From the NCBI GenBank assembly GCA_024449915.1, contig JAMZAV010000954.1, forward strand, positions 1 through 64,000: a stretch of DNA of 64,000 nt, read 5' to 3'. This document shows, one piece after another, positions 45,900 through 57,273 of the stretch. Within the stretch, counting starts at the first letter, position 1. The number at the start of each line of letters is the position of its first letter. The notes below the pieces were generated by a model. The model ran no database searches and was not told where the DNA came from. It was given only the letters and a program-made list of their open reading frames with translations. The stretch is from Sweltsa coloradensis. Taxonomy: Eukaryota > Arthropoda > Insecta > Plecoptera > Chloroperlidae. Position numbers and translations under genes: made by a program.

Positions 45900-48800
45900 G
45901 TTTTCACATTACAAAAGTTTTAAGTTCTTATAATACCATGTAAAGAAAAATGTGTGCAAATAAGATAAGTGTTACTGAGGTGTACGTATTTCATTATATT
46001 ATGTGTTGGCAATAATAAGGAAAATGTTAAAATATTTTTACCAAGTTCTTACACTCTGTAAAGAAAATGCGAAATAATAACACAACACTACACATCCATA
46101 CACTTCAGTACTTCTCACCCTACAATTCACCACACCACACATAGTTTCACCTCACACTATTTCTCACACTACACCACACAAAGTACACACTGTACACTAC
46201 ATCTCACACTACATCTACACCACACAAAGTATACACTGTACACTACTCTCCTCACACTACACCACACAAAGTACACACTGTACACTACATCTCACACTAC
46301 AATACACCACACAAAGTACACACTGTACACTACATCTCACACTACAATACACTACACTACACCACACAAAGTACACTCTGTACACTACGTCTCACACTAC
46401 ACCACATAAAGTACACACCGTACACTACTTCACCTCACACTACACCGCACAAAGTACACACTGTACACAACACTACACACATAACTTTTCCTTGCAAAGT
46501 TAAAATTCTTATTACTTTGTAAATAAAATGAGTGCAAACAACTTGTCTTTTACATGTGTACATATTTCTTTGATGCAAGAAAGTAGTGTTAAACGTTTTA
46601 CACACTCATTAAGAAAATGCATGCCAAAAATATGTGTTTTCCATGCAAAGTTTCAAAGTTCTTACTTCTTTTTAGAAAATGTGTGCAAATAAGTTAAGAG
46701 ACTTACAAACTTTTTAGTTCTACTACGAATAAAAGTAAGTTTTCCTTTACAAGCTAACAAGTTTTAGTTTACAAACTAACAAGTTCTTATAGTCCGTAAA
46801 GAAATTGCGTACACATAAACTAGCTTTTACTTAAAAACCTACAAGTTCGTATACTCTGTCACGCAAATGTGCGCATTTAAGATTTCCATGAGAAACTTTT
46901 TTAAGTTCTAATACTCTGTAAAGAAAACTCGTGAATATAAGATTACAAACTGACTACTTTAATACTATGTGAGAAAAACACGTGCAAGTAATTTAACATT
47001 TCAATTACAAACTAATAAGTTTTTAAAAGTGCTAAAATAAGTTTACAAAGCAACAAACTCACAAGTTTTTAAGCTCTGTAAGAAGATTGCGTGCATATAA
47101 CTTAAGTTTTCCTTTGAAAACTTTCAAGTTCTTATACTCTATAAAGTTCAAGGCGTGAAAATAATTTAACAAACTATAAAGTTATTATACTCTGTGAAGA
47201 AAATGATTGGAAATAATTTGTGTTCTTACTTGCGTACATATTTCTTAGGTGAAAGGAAGTATTGTTAAAAGTTTTTACAAGTTCTTGCACTCTGTGAAGA
47301 AATTGCGTGAAAATAAGTTTACATGTGTAAAATAACTTTAAGTGTTGTAGCTTGTGATCATATTTCTTTAGTGCAAGGAAGTAAAATTTTAAAAAGTTTT
47401 ACTAAGTTCGTACAACTTGTTAAGAAAATAGCGTAGAAATGTTGACAAACTTACAATCTTACAAGTTCTTATACTCTCTAAATAAATTGTGTGCACACAA
47501 GATAACTTTTACTTTTAACTCCTACAAGTAATTATACGTTGTTAAAATGTTGCATCCACAAATAACAAGTTTTACTTTAAAAAAAAAATACTAGTTATTA
47601 TACATTGTAAAGTTATTGCGTGTATATAATATAATTTTCACTTACAGACTTGCAACAAACAATTTTTATTTTAAAAACCTACAAGTTCTTAAACTCTGTA
47701 AAGAAAACTCATGAAAATAAGTTTACACACTGACTAGTTCTAATACTATGTAAGAAAAAAAAACGTGCAGGCAAGTAAACATTTAAATAACAAACTAACA
47801 AGTTATGATACTTTGAAAGATAAATGCTCCCTAAAAAAGTTTACGAACTAACAAATTCACAAGTTATTATACTCTGTAAATAAAACGGTGCTAAAATAAG
47901 TTTACAAACTTACAAGTTCTAAATGTATGTCAAGAAAATGTGTGCACAGAAGATAAATTTTTACTTAACAAACCTACAAGTTCTTATACTATGTAAAGAA
48001 ATTTAGTAAATAAGTTTACAAACTAACAAACTGACTAGTTCTTTAACGCTCTAAAGATATTTTGTGTACATGATATGACTTTTATTCAGCAAACTTACAA
48101 GTTCATATAATTTGTAAAGATATTGCGTGCACATAATATAACTTTACTAACTATAACACCAACTTTTACTTACTTTTACTTTTCTTTAAAACTTACAAGT
48201 TCATATAGCCTGTAAAGAAATTGCGTGTACATAAAATTACTTTTACTTAGCAAACCTACAAGTTCTTAAACTCTGTAAAGAAAAATGTGTGCAAGTAATT
48301 TTAGTTTTCCTTTTGAAACTTTCATATTTTTTACTCTGTGAAGAAAATGCGTAAAAAAAAGTACACAAACTTACAAGTCCTTATAATCTGTAAGAAAAAA
48401 GTATGCAAGTAAGCTAAGTTTTCCTTATACTCTGCAAATAAAAATGCGTTATAATAAGTTAACGAAGTTACAAACTTACAAGTTTATATACTCTGTAAAG
48501 ATATTACGTGTACATAATTTTACTTTTTCTCAATAAATCTACAAGTTCTTTTTATCAGTAAGTAAAATGCATGCAAGTAAGTTTACAAACTTACAAGTTC
48601 TTATACTTGGTAAAAATGTTACATGTACAAACAACAACACATACTTAACAAACTCTTAAGTTATTATAATCTGTAAAGAAAAAAATGTTGAAAAAAAAAG
48701 TTTACACATTTACAAACTCACAAGTTATTATACTCTGTAAAGAAAAATGTGTTGAAAAAATTTTACACATTAGCAAACTCACAAGTTTACATACTCTGTA

Positions 48801-50890
48801 AGAAAAAGGAGTGCAAGTAAGTTATATTTTCCTCTATAAACTTTCAAGTTCTATATACTTTATAGAACATGGTTGCAAATAACTTAAGCTTCCTTGCAAA
48901 TAAGTTAAGTAATTCTGCATGTGTACATATCTAAACGTTCTGCCACGTTCTTATGCTATGTAAAGAAAATGCCTGCCACGTTTGTTATGCTATGTAAAGA
49001 AAATGCGTGCATTCAAGACAAGTTTTCCTATACAAACTTTAAGTTTCTTAATACTTTGTAAAACATGCATGTCTTCATGTCGGATATATCTTGTTTTATG
49101 TGAGTGTGTGTATGGAAAATATAAAATATTTTTCCTTACATACTTCAAGTTTTTAATTCTATGTGCAGGAAATGTGCGCAAAACTCTAAAGCTAATTGCA
49201 TAACTGCTAATATTTTGATCGAAACTTATTTGAAACGCATTTGGTTGCAGAGTATATAACTTGTAGGTTTGTTAGTTTGAAAACTATTTCACGCTAATCC
49301 TTTACAAAGTGTAAGAACTTGGTAAAAGTTTTAACATTTTACTTCTTAGCACTAAAGAAATATGTTAACAAGTTGCAAAACGTTTAACATTTTACTTCCT
49401 TGCACTAAAGAAATATGTGCACAAGTTACAACACTTCAAGTTATTTCACACTGTCATGTAAACTTATTTTCACGCAATTTCTTCATTGAGTGCAAAAACT
49501 TGTAAAAAAATATTATCATATAACTTTCTTGCACATAAGAAATATGTACACAAGTAAGAACACGTAAATTATTTTCAAACATTTTCTTCACAGAGTATAA
49601 CAACATTTTAGTTTGTAAACTTATTTTCACGCAATTTGTTTACAAAGTATAACCCTTTTAAGTTTTTAAGTGAAAATTATATTACATACACGCAATAACT
49701 TTACAATGTATAATAACTAGTATTTTTTTTTAAAGTAAAACTTGTTATTTGTGGATGCACCATTTTAACAACGTATAATTACTTGTAGGAGTTAAAAGTA
49801 AAAGTTATCTTGTGTGCACACAATTTATTTAGAGAGTATAAGAACTTGTAAGATTGTAAGTTTGTCAACATTTCTACGCTATTTTCTTAACAAGTTTGAT
49901 CACAAGCTACAACACTTAAAGTTATTTTACAATACATTTATACTTCCTTTCACCTATACCTAAGAAATATGTACGCAAGTAAGAACACAAATTATTTCCA
50001 ATCATTTTCTTCACAGAGTATAATAACTTTATAGTTTGTTAAATTATTTTCACGCCTTGAACTTTATAGAGTATAAGAACTTGAAAGTTTTCAAAGGAAA
50101 ACTTAAGTTATATGCACGCAATCTTCTTACAGAGCGTAAAAACTTGAAAATATGTAACTGTAACTTTGTAAACTTTATCTAATGCATTTTTCTTTAAAGA
50201 GTATAAAAACAAGAAAGTTTGTTCAACTGATTTTAACGCATTATTCTTTACAGAGCTTAAAAACTTGTGAGTTTGTTGCTTTGTAAACTTATTTTAGCAC
50301 AGTTTTATTTACAGAGAAAAACAACTTGTGAATTTGTTAGTTTGTAAACTTATTTACGTGCATTAATCTTTCAGAGTATAAGAACTTATTAGTTTGTAAT
50401 TGAAATGTTTAATTACTTGCACGTATTTTTCTCGCATACTATTAAAGTAGCCAGTTTGTAAACTTATTTTCACGCGTTTTCTTTACAGAGTAAAAGAACT
50501 TAAAAAAGTTTCTTAAGGAAAACTTAACTTAATTGCGCACATTTTCGTTATGAATATAAGAATATATTAGTTTGTAATTGAAAGGTTTACTTACTTGCAC
50601 GTATTTTTCTTACATAGTATTATATCTAGTCAATGTGTAAACTTGTTTTCACGAGTTTTCTTACAGAGTATATTAGAACTTGAAAAGTTTCTCATGGAAA
50701 TCTTAAATGCGCACATTTGCGTGACAGAGTATACGAACTTGTAGGTTTTTAAGTAAAAGCTAGTTTATGTGTACGCAATTTCTTTACGGACTATAAGAAC
50801 TTGTTAGTTTGTAAACTAAAACTTGTTAGCTTGTAAAGGAAAACTTACTTTTATTCGTAGTAGAACTAAAAAGTTTGTAAGTCTCTTAAC
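45900..50890. repeat. Core of the palindrome: degenerate tandem repeats that switch strand near 49.2 kb
   Basis: Units of roughly 60-80 bp contain ACAAGTTCTTATACTCTGTA, AAGAAAATGCGTGCA and AATAAGTTTACAAAC. They run on the plus strand to about 49,190 and in the opposite orientation from about 49,230 to 50,990. Several long blocks are mirrored in detail, for example ATACTAGTTATTATACATTG at 47,587 and its complement near 49,727. No coding. Confidence 0.8.
46085..46480. repeat. (CACACTACA)-type tandem repeat, left half only
   Basis: Six or so units built on ACCACACAAAGTACACACTG and TACACTACATCTCACACTAC. The right half of the palindrome has no counterpart, so this was gained on the left or lost on the right. 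Confidence 0.85.
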
Positions 50891-51579
50891 TTATTTGCAC
50901 ACATTTTCTTTACAACGTAGTATGGACTTGAAACATTGCAAGGAAAAGTTATTATTTTCACGCATTTTCTAGAGTATAAGAACTTGATAAAACTTTTGGC
51001 TTTTAGGTTCACAAGGCCCTTCCTTCCTCTGAGATTTGTCCTCAGGGCATCAACCGTCAAGTTGTTTGAATATGATACTATGCCTGGGGTCGTAAACCGC
51101 CAAGATTTTGAACAAAGTGCTTAAACTTTGCCCAAGGGCACTAACCGACAAACCAGCAGGTTTGGGCGAAAATCAGGTCAGGGTCTTGTGATCAAAGTTC
51201 CTACACAAAAATAATTACACTGTACCAACAAGGAATGACGGCGCCGCAATAAAAATCTAAAGGTTTAAATAATAGGTGCAAGTCTGAACAACAAGTCTGA
51301 ACATGAAAATGTTTGTAATCCATTCGTTTTGTAACATACAATGCACTCCTTATGAATAGGCTATTGAATTCCTATAATTGGATGTCATTCACTTCTTCAT
51401 GAATAGACCACCCAAGTTTTTTAAAATAATTGGTAGTGTCTAGACGTCTGTCTGCAGTGGAAATAATAGGACTGAAGAAGTAATTTTTAAAAAGTAAATT
51501 GAAATCATGTAATCTTAGATTGCAACTCCAGACAGTTTCACGAAGTTGGTGATGGGAAGAGAAAAGGACGGAGCTCCAC

Positions 51580-51642
51580 GAAGATTTCCCAAGATTCACG
51601 AACATTCACGAAGTTTTCCGAAGATTCACGAAGCTTCACGAA
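51580..51642 (+). promoter_or_regulatory. Heat-shock-element array upstream of the BIR gene
   Basis: Inverted GAA pentamers alternate at exact 5-bp steps. TTC is at 51,595, GAA 51,600, TTC 51,605, GAA 51,610, a one-base slip at 51,615, GAA 51,620, TTC 51,625, GAA 51,630, TTC 51,635 and GAA 51,640. An imperfect extension goes back to GAA at 51,580. HSF trimers bind three such units, and this array has nine or more. It lies about 150 bp before the ATG, with a TCAGTCAGT initiator-like word at about 51,688. No TATA box was seen. Heat or stress induction is inferred from the site alone. Confidence 0.8.
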
Positions 51643-51790
51643 ACTGCCGCTAGGAGCACCTTCAAGTGCAAGAGGAGTCTTGAGCTTCAGTCAGTCAGTG
51701 TCTGAGTTTAGTCGTGGACAGTCGCATACCATGCGGTGTCTCTAGCTACATCAATAAGAATTATTACAGAGTCTTCATTAAACAGTCGTC

Positions 51791-52132
51791 ATGAGTGCCT
51801 CGCTCGAATTTCAAACCTTTGCGACAAGGCAAGGATTCAAGAATGTTGACATGGTTAATATGAAGCATTTTACGGCCAGACTGAGAACCTTTGATCAATT
51901 TCCAAGTGTTAGTGTAAAACCTGAAGATCTTGCTGCTACGGGGCTCTACTACTGCCATAGAAACGATACAGTTGCATGTGCCTATTGCAATGTGAAACTG
52001 GGTCAGTGGTCACCTACAGACATACCCAGTGAGGAACATAGGCGCTGGAGCCCTAGCTGCCCCCTCTTTACAGGCAAGACTCGTACACCAGACGTCTGTG
52101 GGATATTTAAAGACTTGAAGAAGCTCTTCTGA
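51791..52132 (+). CDS. Single-BIR-domain protein (IAP family), intact
   Basis: A 113-aa single-exon gene. The BIR domain spans about residues 24-94. It has the full zinc pattern C63-x2-C66-x16-H83-x6-C90, with the conserved W73 and D77 between (CX2CX6WX3DX5HX6C). Before it come the RLRTFDQFP start and LAATGLYY, usual for BIR helices 1-2. BIR domains bind caspases or IAP-binding motifs, and IAPs block apoptosis; some single-BIR proteins act in mitosis instead. There is no RING, CARD or second BIR, so this is a minimal form. The ATG is the first in the frame after the HSE array and initiator-like word. An AATAAA lies at 52,394. The mirrored copy at 44,661-45,000 is broken. Being cargo of a repeat element with a stress-type promoter, it may protect host cells that carry the element; that role is inference. 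Confidence 0.88.
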   Translation: MSASLEFQTFATRQGFKNVDMVNMKHFTARLRTFDQFPSVSVKPEDLAATGLYYCHRNDTVACAYCNVKLGQWSPTDIPSEEHRRWSPSCPLFTGKTRTPDVCGIFKDLKKLF

Positions 52133-52393
52133 TTCTGAGTGAGTTATGCTATCGTGATATAATCAATTTAATACTTTAATTCCATGTTCTACATCGTGTT
52201 AGCCTACATGACTTTGTGAAAACCTCTATTGAACATTATATATCATGAGGAGAAGTACATTACTGTGAATATGGAAATAATTGTGTATGAACTTGGTACT
52301 GAATTTATCTACAGTGAAGTGGTGTTGATGAATGCTGCTTGATGCAAAATATGTATTGTAAAATTGTGGTTACATGGACAATGTGATTTGTTA

Positions 52394-52399
52394 AATAAA
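52394..52399 (+). terminator. Poly(A) signal of the BIR gene
   Basis: AATAAA about 260 bases after the stop codon, followed by T-rich sequence. It is mirrored in the left arm. Confidence 0.6.
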
Positions 52400-52599
52400 T
52401 TTCAAGATTTGTTATAAACATGAATAAGTTTTGACTTTTAAATTAATTCACCCTATGTAAACCATTTCCTTATCCTGCATCTTCACACACTAAATACATG
52501 TCTTGACAGGTTTGTGTATCGTGACATCACCCATGTCATCATGCTTGGTTCTAGTTATGGGCGAATATAGCTTTTTTACTTAGTTCCAATATTCACTGC

Positions 52600-52745
52600 T
52601 ATATAGTGTTGCTTAGTTACATGTTGAGTTCCTAGGTAGCGCCGCGCGTAGTGTCCGTTTAGTTCCAATAATCCCTACTAGAAAGCGTTGCTTAGTTACA
52701 AATTTTGCTACTAGGTAGCGCCGTGCGTAGTGTCCGTGTAGGTTA
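52600..52745. repeat. Two-copy ~68-bp direct repeat in the arm
   Basis: Units share GTTGCTTAGTTACA, CTAGGTAGCGCCG and GTAGTGTCCG. The mirror pair is at 44,050-44,190. Confidence 0.8.
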
Positions 52746-52777
52746 GATAACGCAATAAACTCATGCTGTCATCTGTG

Positions 52778-52857
52778 TCCTGGCAGTCCAGTGGTTAGCG
52801 TGTCGAAGTTTGGCGCAGACGGCCGGGGTTCAAGTACAGCTTCATCTGACTTTTTTT
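52778..52857 (+). ncRNA. tRNA-like Pol III transcription unit, right arm
   Basis: An A-box-like TGGCAGTCCAGTGG (52,781-52,794) and a B-box-like GGTTCAAGTAC (52,827-52,837) are spaced as in tRNA genes, with TTAGCG between as in tRNA D arms. A run of seven T at 52,851-52,857 makes a Pol III terminator. The T stem and anticodon stem do not pair well, so this is not a working tRNA. It may be a tRNA-derived promoter, as in a SINE head, for a short RNA. Confidence 0.5.
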
Positions 52858-53059
52858 CAAAAACGTAATTACTTGGAAATATTAAATTAACATAATATAT
52901 CGCGAAATAAAACCACTGCGCATCTACTTCTGCGCACCGACACCGTGGGGTAGGTCTTAGACAAGTCAAGCTCAAAATCGTCAGTCTCGGTCCAGTCTTC
53001 GTCCTGGAAGGACGTACACGATGCTCCGTCCCCAAAAGTTAGGTTCTTGTGTCAAAAAT

Positions 53060-53370
53060 AAAAAGTTAGGTTAAAGCAGTCACACTCTAGTGTAGTGTCC
53101 ACCATCTTGAAGAAACAAGTCTTGACAGGTTTGCATGACGTGTGGTTAAGTTAGGTTAAAGTGATCACCCTCTAGTGTAGCATCCGCCATCTTGAAAAAA
53201 GTTAGGTTAAAGAGGACACACTCTAGTGTAGCATTCGCCATCTTGAAATTAAAAATTCATAATTAAAAAATTAATAATTAAAAAAATTCATAATTAAAAA
53301 ATATATGAATAATTAAAATATGAATAATTAAAAATATGATTAATTAAAAATTTGCATAATTAAAATTTGC
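53060..53370. repeat. Right terminal repeats, mirror of 43,430-43,735
   Basis: Three units with CGCCATCTTGA and TAGTGTAG words, then TTGCATAATTA-type words up to the CGGCATCCCTTTGACTGCCC end. Confidence 0.75.
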
Positions 53371-53428
53371 ATAATTAATTAGGCGGCATCCCTTTGACTG
53401 CCCAGTGGCGTACACTCTACTCCCGGGT

Positions 53429-53937
53429 AAAACAATTAAACCACGTTACTCACATCTGTTGTGATATGAGTGTGAGTCACTGAGTCGAGACTTGTCTGCC
53501 TCTAATGCGTTAGCTATATCGCTATGCATGCGGACGCGGGCGACAAAAAAAACGTATCACATCGCCATCGCCAAAGTATTATAGCTATCAAGAATCTAAT
53601 ATATGTGTTGGAAAGGTCCATTTAGTATCTCCATTTCGTATTGATATGTTCTGCATACATTTTTTATGCTCCTAGCTCTGCAAAACACGATTTTTTTGCG
53701 AAAATTATTTTTTTGTAAGTTGGCAGGGCAAGATATAATTCTGAAATTTTTGTCAATTGTCAACATTCATAGTGGTAACATCGGTGAGAAAGGGTATTTT
53801 TTTCCAAAGCGAACTTTAAGTTAAACAAAACAAAGTAGTAATTTGTTAAATTTTTATTTTTTGTGGGTTGGATTCTTGCGAATTTTGCTGTCCATGTTAA
53901 CAGTTGTTAGCATGTTTGGCCCCTGCGCATCGAACAC
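53429..53937. other. No gene seen; right flank of the palindrome
   Basis: Unrelated to the left flank. No recognised feature. Confidence 0.5.
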
Positions 53938-54122
53938 ACACATACATACATTCATACATACATACATACATACATACATACATACATACATACATACATA
54001 CATACATACATAGGCCTACATACATACATACATACATACATACATACATACATACATACATACATACATACATACATACATACATACATACATACATACA
54101 TACATACATACACACACACACA
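53938..54122. repeat. (CATA)n microsatellite
   Basis: About 45 units, interrupted once by TAGGCCTA near 54,012 and ending in a short (CA)n. Open frames across it on both strands are by-products of the repeat. Confidence 0.97.
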
Positions 54123-54291
54123 TCCTTGGTTTTTAGTATCTAGACGGAAAGGAAGAAGCCCATCAGGCTCTTCCTAGTTTATTTTTATTCTTTTGTTTGT
54201 TTTGTTCCGTCACATTTATGTTCTGTTTGTTTCTCGTTTTTGAGAAAATATCCTTTTGGAAGATGTTTTCTCTCCCCTATCGGTACAATTA

Positions 54292-54345
54292 TAAATAATA
54301 AATAAATAAATAAATACACACACACACACGCACGCACGCACGCAG
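54292..54345. repeat. Compound microsatellite (AAAT)n(AC)n(GCAC)n
   Basis: Three simple repeats in a row. A short (GAAATT)n tract follows at about 54,484-54,511. Confidence 0.9.
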
Positions 54346-54704
54346 AAAAACAAAAAGGGCCGTTTAAGTCGAATGGAAATCACTACATTCGCTACGCTCA
54401 CTCGTTCAATTTTATTGTATTATTCATTCCCTCTCTCCCATGAGGGGTTATATCTGTTACCATGTATCGGTCGAATGAATAAATTGAAATTGAAATTGAA
54501 ATTGAAATTGTGATCGATTATTGGGTGTATTTAAATAAAACTCAATCTCTCCCTGTTTTTCAATGAGTTTTTCACAATTCATTTTTATATCACTAAACTT
54601 TATTACCTCGTTGTTTTAAGTTCAGATTTTTAATGTTTTGATGAGATATAAGGAAATCGTCGCGATGAACCTAGTAGGGATTGCCTTAAGAGTAAGGCGT
54701 ATTC

Positions 54705-55707
54705 AAACCAAATACAAAAATTTGTAAAAAAAAAAAAAAAAAACGGCAGCCAAGCTCTCATTCAAAAGTCTTCGGCTGTGAATGCTGTGAGATATAGAAG
54801 ATGAGCCAAGCTTTTTATTCTTTCTCCCTAGTTTCGCTTTTTGAAAATAAGTAAGATCATTTCGCCTGTTGACGAGCGCCAAGCCAACGATTTTTGTGGT
54901 AAAAAAGTAAAATTTTTAAACTCGAAATCATAAACAAAATTCTTGGCCATGAACCAAATTCAATGGCCGAGCCATTTCACGTGGAGTACTATTGTTTCAA
55001 TCTAGGGCGACGGTCGTCGCCCGGCAGACAAGCGCATGCGACTGCTTAGGCGACACGAACTCCAGCCCTATATACACCTACCGGAGTTGGGGGGTTTTCA
55101 GCTATCTGCACACACCGCCCCGAAAGAGTTACAATCTTGCAACTCGGTATATGACCTGGTATGTGGTCCATGACATGCCAAAAAAAAAATCATCCCGATC
55201 CGACAACTCGTTCTGTGTTAAAAAAGGCTCTCAACATCGTCAAATTCCTTTCGACTGGCTGGTGGCTGGGTGGGTGGGTGGCTGGCTGGCTAGGAGTTCT
55301 CTGCGGAGATTAATTTAGCCTACAGAGAAAACGGTAAATCTTAGAACTGTGAAACTTGGACCACACTTAGATGTACTTCAGACGCAGTGACTTTTGCTTT
55401 CAAAACCAAAATCGGGTAACAGGGACCGGAGAAAATCAAAATTTGGATGATAATCAAAACGCGTAATTACCAAGCCATTTTTTAATGATTTCGAGTTTAA
55501 AAATTTTACTTTTTAACCACAAAAATCGTTGGCTTGGCGCTCGTCAACAGGCGAAATGATCTTACTTATTTTCAAAGCGAAACTAGGGAGAAAGAATAAA
55601 AAGCTTGGCTCAACTTCTATATCTCACAGCATTCACAGCCGAAGACTTTTGAAGGAAAGCTGGCTGCCGTTTTTTTTTTTTTTTTACAAATTTTTGTATT
55701 TGGTTGG
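54705..55707. mobile_element. ~1-kb palindromic-ended MITE
   Basis: The outer inverted ends are ACCAAATACAAAAATTTGT followed by A-runs and CGGCAGCCAAGCT. Inversion continues inward through TCTTTCTCCCTAGTTTCGC and TTTCGCCTGTTGACGAGC to about 54,985 and 55,465. The unique centre (54,990-55,450) holds an open frame, 54,992-55,318, without a recognised domain. A truncated copy sits at 41,138-41,550. Confidence 0.8.
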
Positions 55708-57273
55708 ATATAGGTTTACAGTAGACGCATATGATTATATTTTTACTGGGAGTCGCTTGCCGAGGAGTACCGAGATTTCGTTACAATCCTCGCGCTACTG
55801 TATTCCAATATAGTGAACATCAACTTTCTAAATTAACTGCGGGTAAATGTTTTTTTTTAAATTTGACTTAGATTTTTTAAATTTTTTCATAAGAAAAAAA
55901 AAATTTTTTCATATGACAATGGGTCAAATAGTACCTTTTTTATAGAAGTTTGAAAAAACACATGTGCAAAACAGTTAAATCGTCATTTTTGTTTGTCCCG
56001 GAAATTTAATAATATATTGCTAGTATTTGAGAAAAACAAAATCTGAAATATGTTAACATTAAAAAAAAAAATTAAGGTGAACTTTTACAATTTACATTTT
56101 ATTCAATTCCTAAAATTTTCAAACATTTCTTCAAAATCATAATTAAAAATCCCCCAAAATTAAAAAAATCTTTGAAAAAAGTGCTAAATAATAATTGTTT
56201 CACTAAAATATACCTGATCTTGTCGAATTAAATTGAGTAGTGAAAGGGTTGAACGTAAACTACCCGCCCCCCCCCCTCAATGTACCATCCAATCGTCTCG
56301 ATGATCCTTAGCCTTTCAGAGGCGCGTGTTACCTAACATGATAACAATGACACAATTACAATTTATGACTCTATTGTATAAACTTCTGATATTTACGAAC
56401 CATATCAAATTAAATTACAATATTGCTCGTTTTGGGGTGATAAAAATCAAATTACCTATAAACCGGGAGTTTTATATTCAAGAAACAATGATGACGTTAA
56501 TTTGTGGAAACAATTGAGAATGGGTGTTTAATACAAGTAATTTAATCCACACAATGTGCGCTAAGCCATTGTTTTCAGTCTAGTGTTGGAACAATTAAAT
56601 TATTTATGGCGTACTCGTGCCTGTAGGGATATGCAATTCCTTTCAAAATAATTTTTATGTAACATTATTTAGTAAAATTCCTCAAATTTCCAGAAATCAT
56701 TTGATGCACGAAAATAACGCGTAAAACTTGTGAAATCAGCAAAAATGTTTATTACAATATTTGTTTTAGGTTACAAATCAAAATTATAAACACATTGAAC
56801 GAAAAATGTTATATAAACCTCAAAGTCCATTTCAAAGCTGATTTTTAATACATTGCATGGAATTAAGACATATTGCGAAAATCACATTAAATAATAACAA
56901 TCGAATATAATCATGACCAAGTTGAGTATTGGAAAATTATTGAAAACAACATCACAAATACAGATGAAATAAAAACATCCATTTCAAGTCGCGATAACTT
57001 CCCTTCCACGCCGTTCAAAAAATCTGTTTCGGACCCTACATTACCATTATTATCTTTTATTTCCAGTTGTTAACGCAAATAACGTGTTTGAAATTGTTTT
57101 ATAAAGGGAATTCGCATAGCATGAAGGCTGACACCGAGAGATTGATGTGAGAGGTCGCGGATCAATACCTGACAACGGCAATCATAACTGAAAGTTTTTC
57201 CAAAGATATTTAATGCGAGTGCGAGGGATTTGAGTCACTAACATTAACTTCACAATAATTTTTTTAATTTTTA
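55708..57273. other. No gene seen; very AT-rich
   Basis: Unassigned AT-rich sequence with A and T runs. No coding or structured RNA recognised. Confidence 0.55.

Larger units (their letters stand above)
43360..53428. mobile_element. ~10-kb near-palindromic element carrying BIR genes (new type)
   Basis: The outer ends are inverted: ACCCGGGAGTAGAGTGTACG on the left and its complement at 53,428. Inversion continues through ~2.5-kb arms (43,360 to about 45,900, and about 50,890 to 53,428), apparently at high identity with a few indels. It goes on, less cleanly, into a core of degenerate repeats. The left half is longer, partly because of a ~750-bp stretch at 45,910-46,660 absent on the right. 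Flanks differ, and no target duplication or transposase was found. Cargo per arm: a BIR gene, a heat-shock-element array, a tRNA-like unit and terminal short repeats. Confidence 0.85.

Noticed and set aside
52778..52857. Functional tRNA gene
   Set aside because: The T and anticodon stems do not pair. Only the promoter boxes and terminator are tRNA-like.
43360..53428. Palindrome as a fold-back sequencing artefact
   Set aside because: Flanks differ sharply at both outer ends, the left half has ~750 bp that the right lacks, and the arms have separate indels. An artefact would mirror the flank too. Not fully excluded without reads.
53897..54143. Tyr/Val/Cys/Met- and His/Thr/Tyr/Ile-repeat proteins
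   Set aside because: Translation of the (CATA)n microsatellite.
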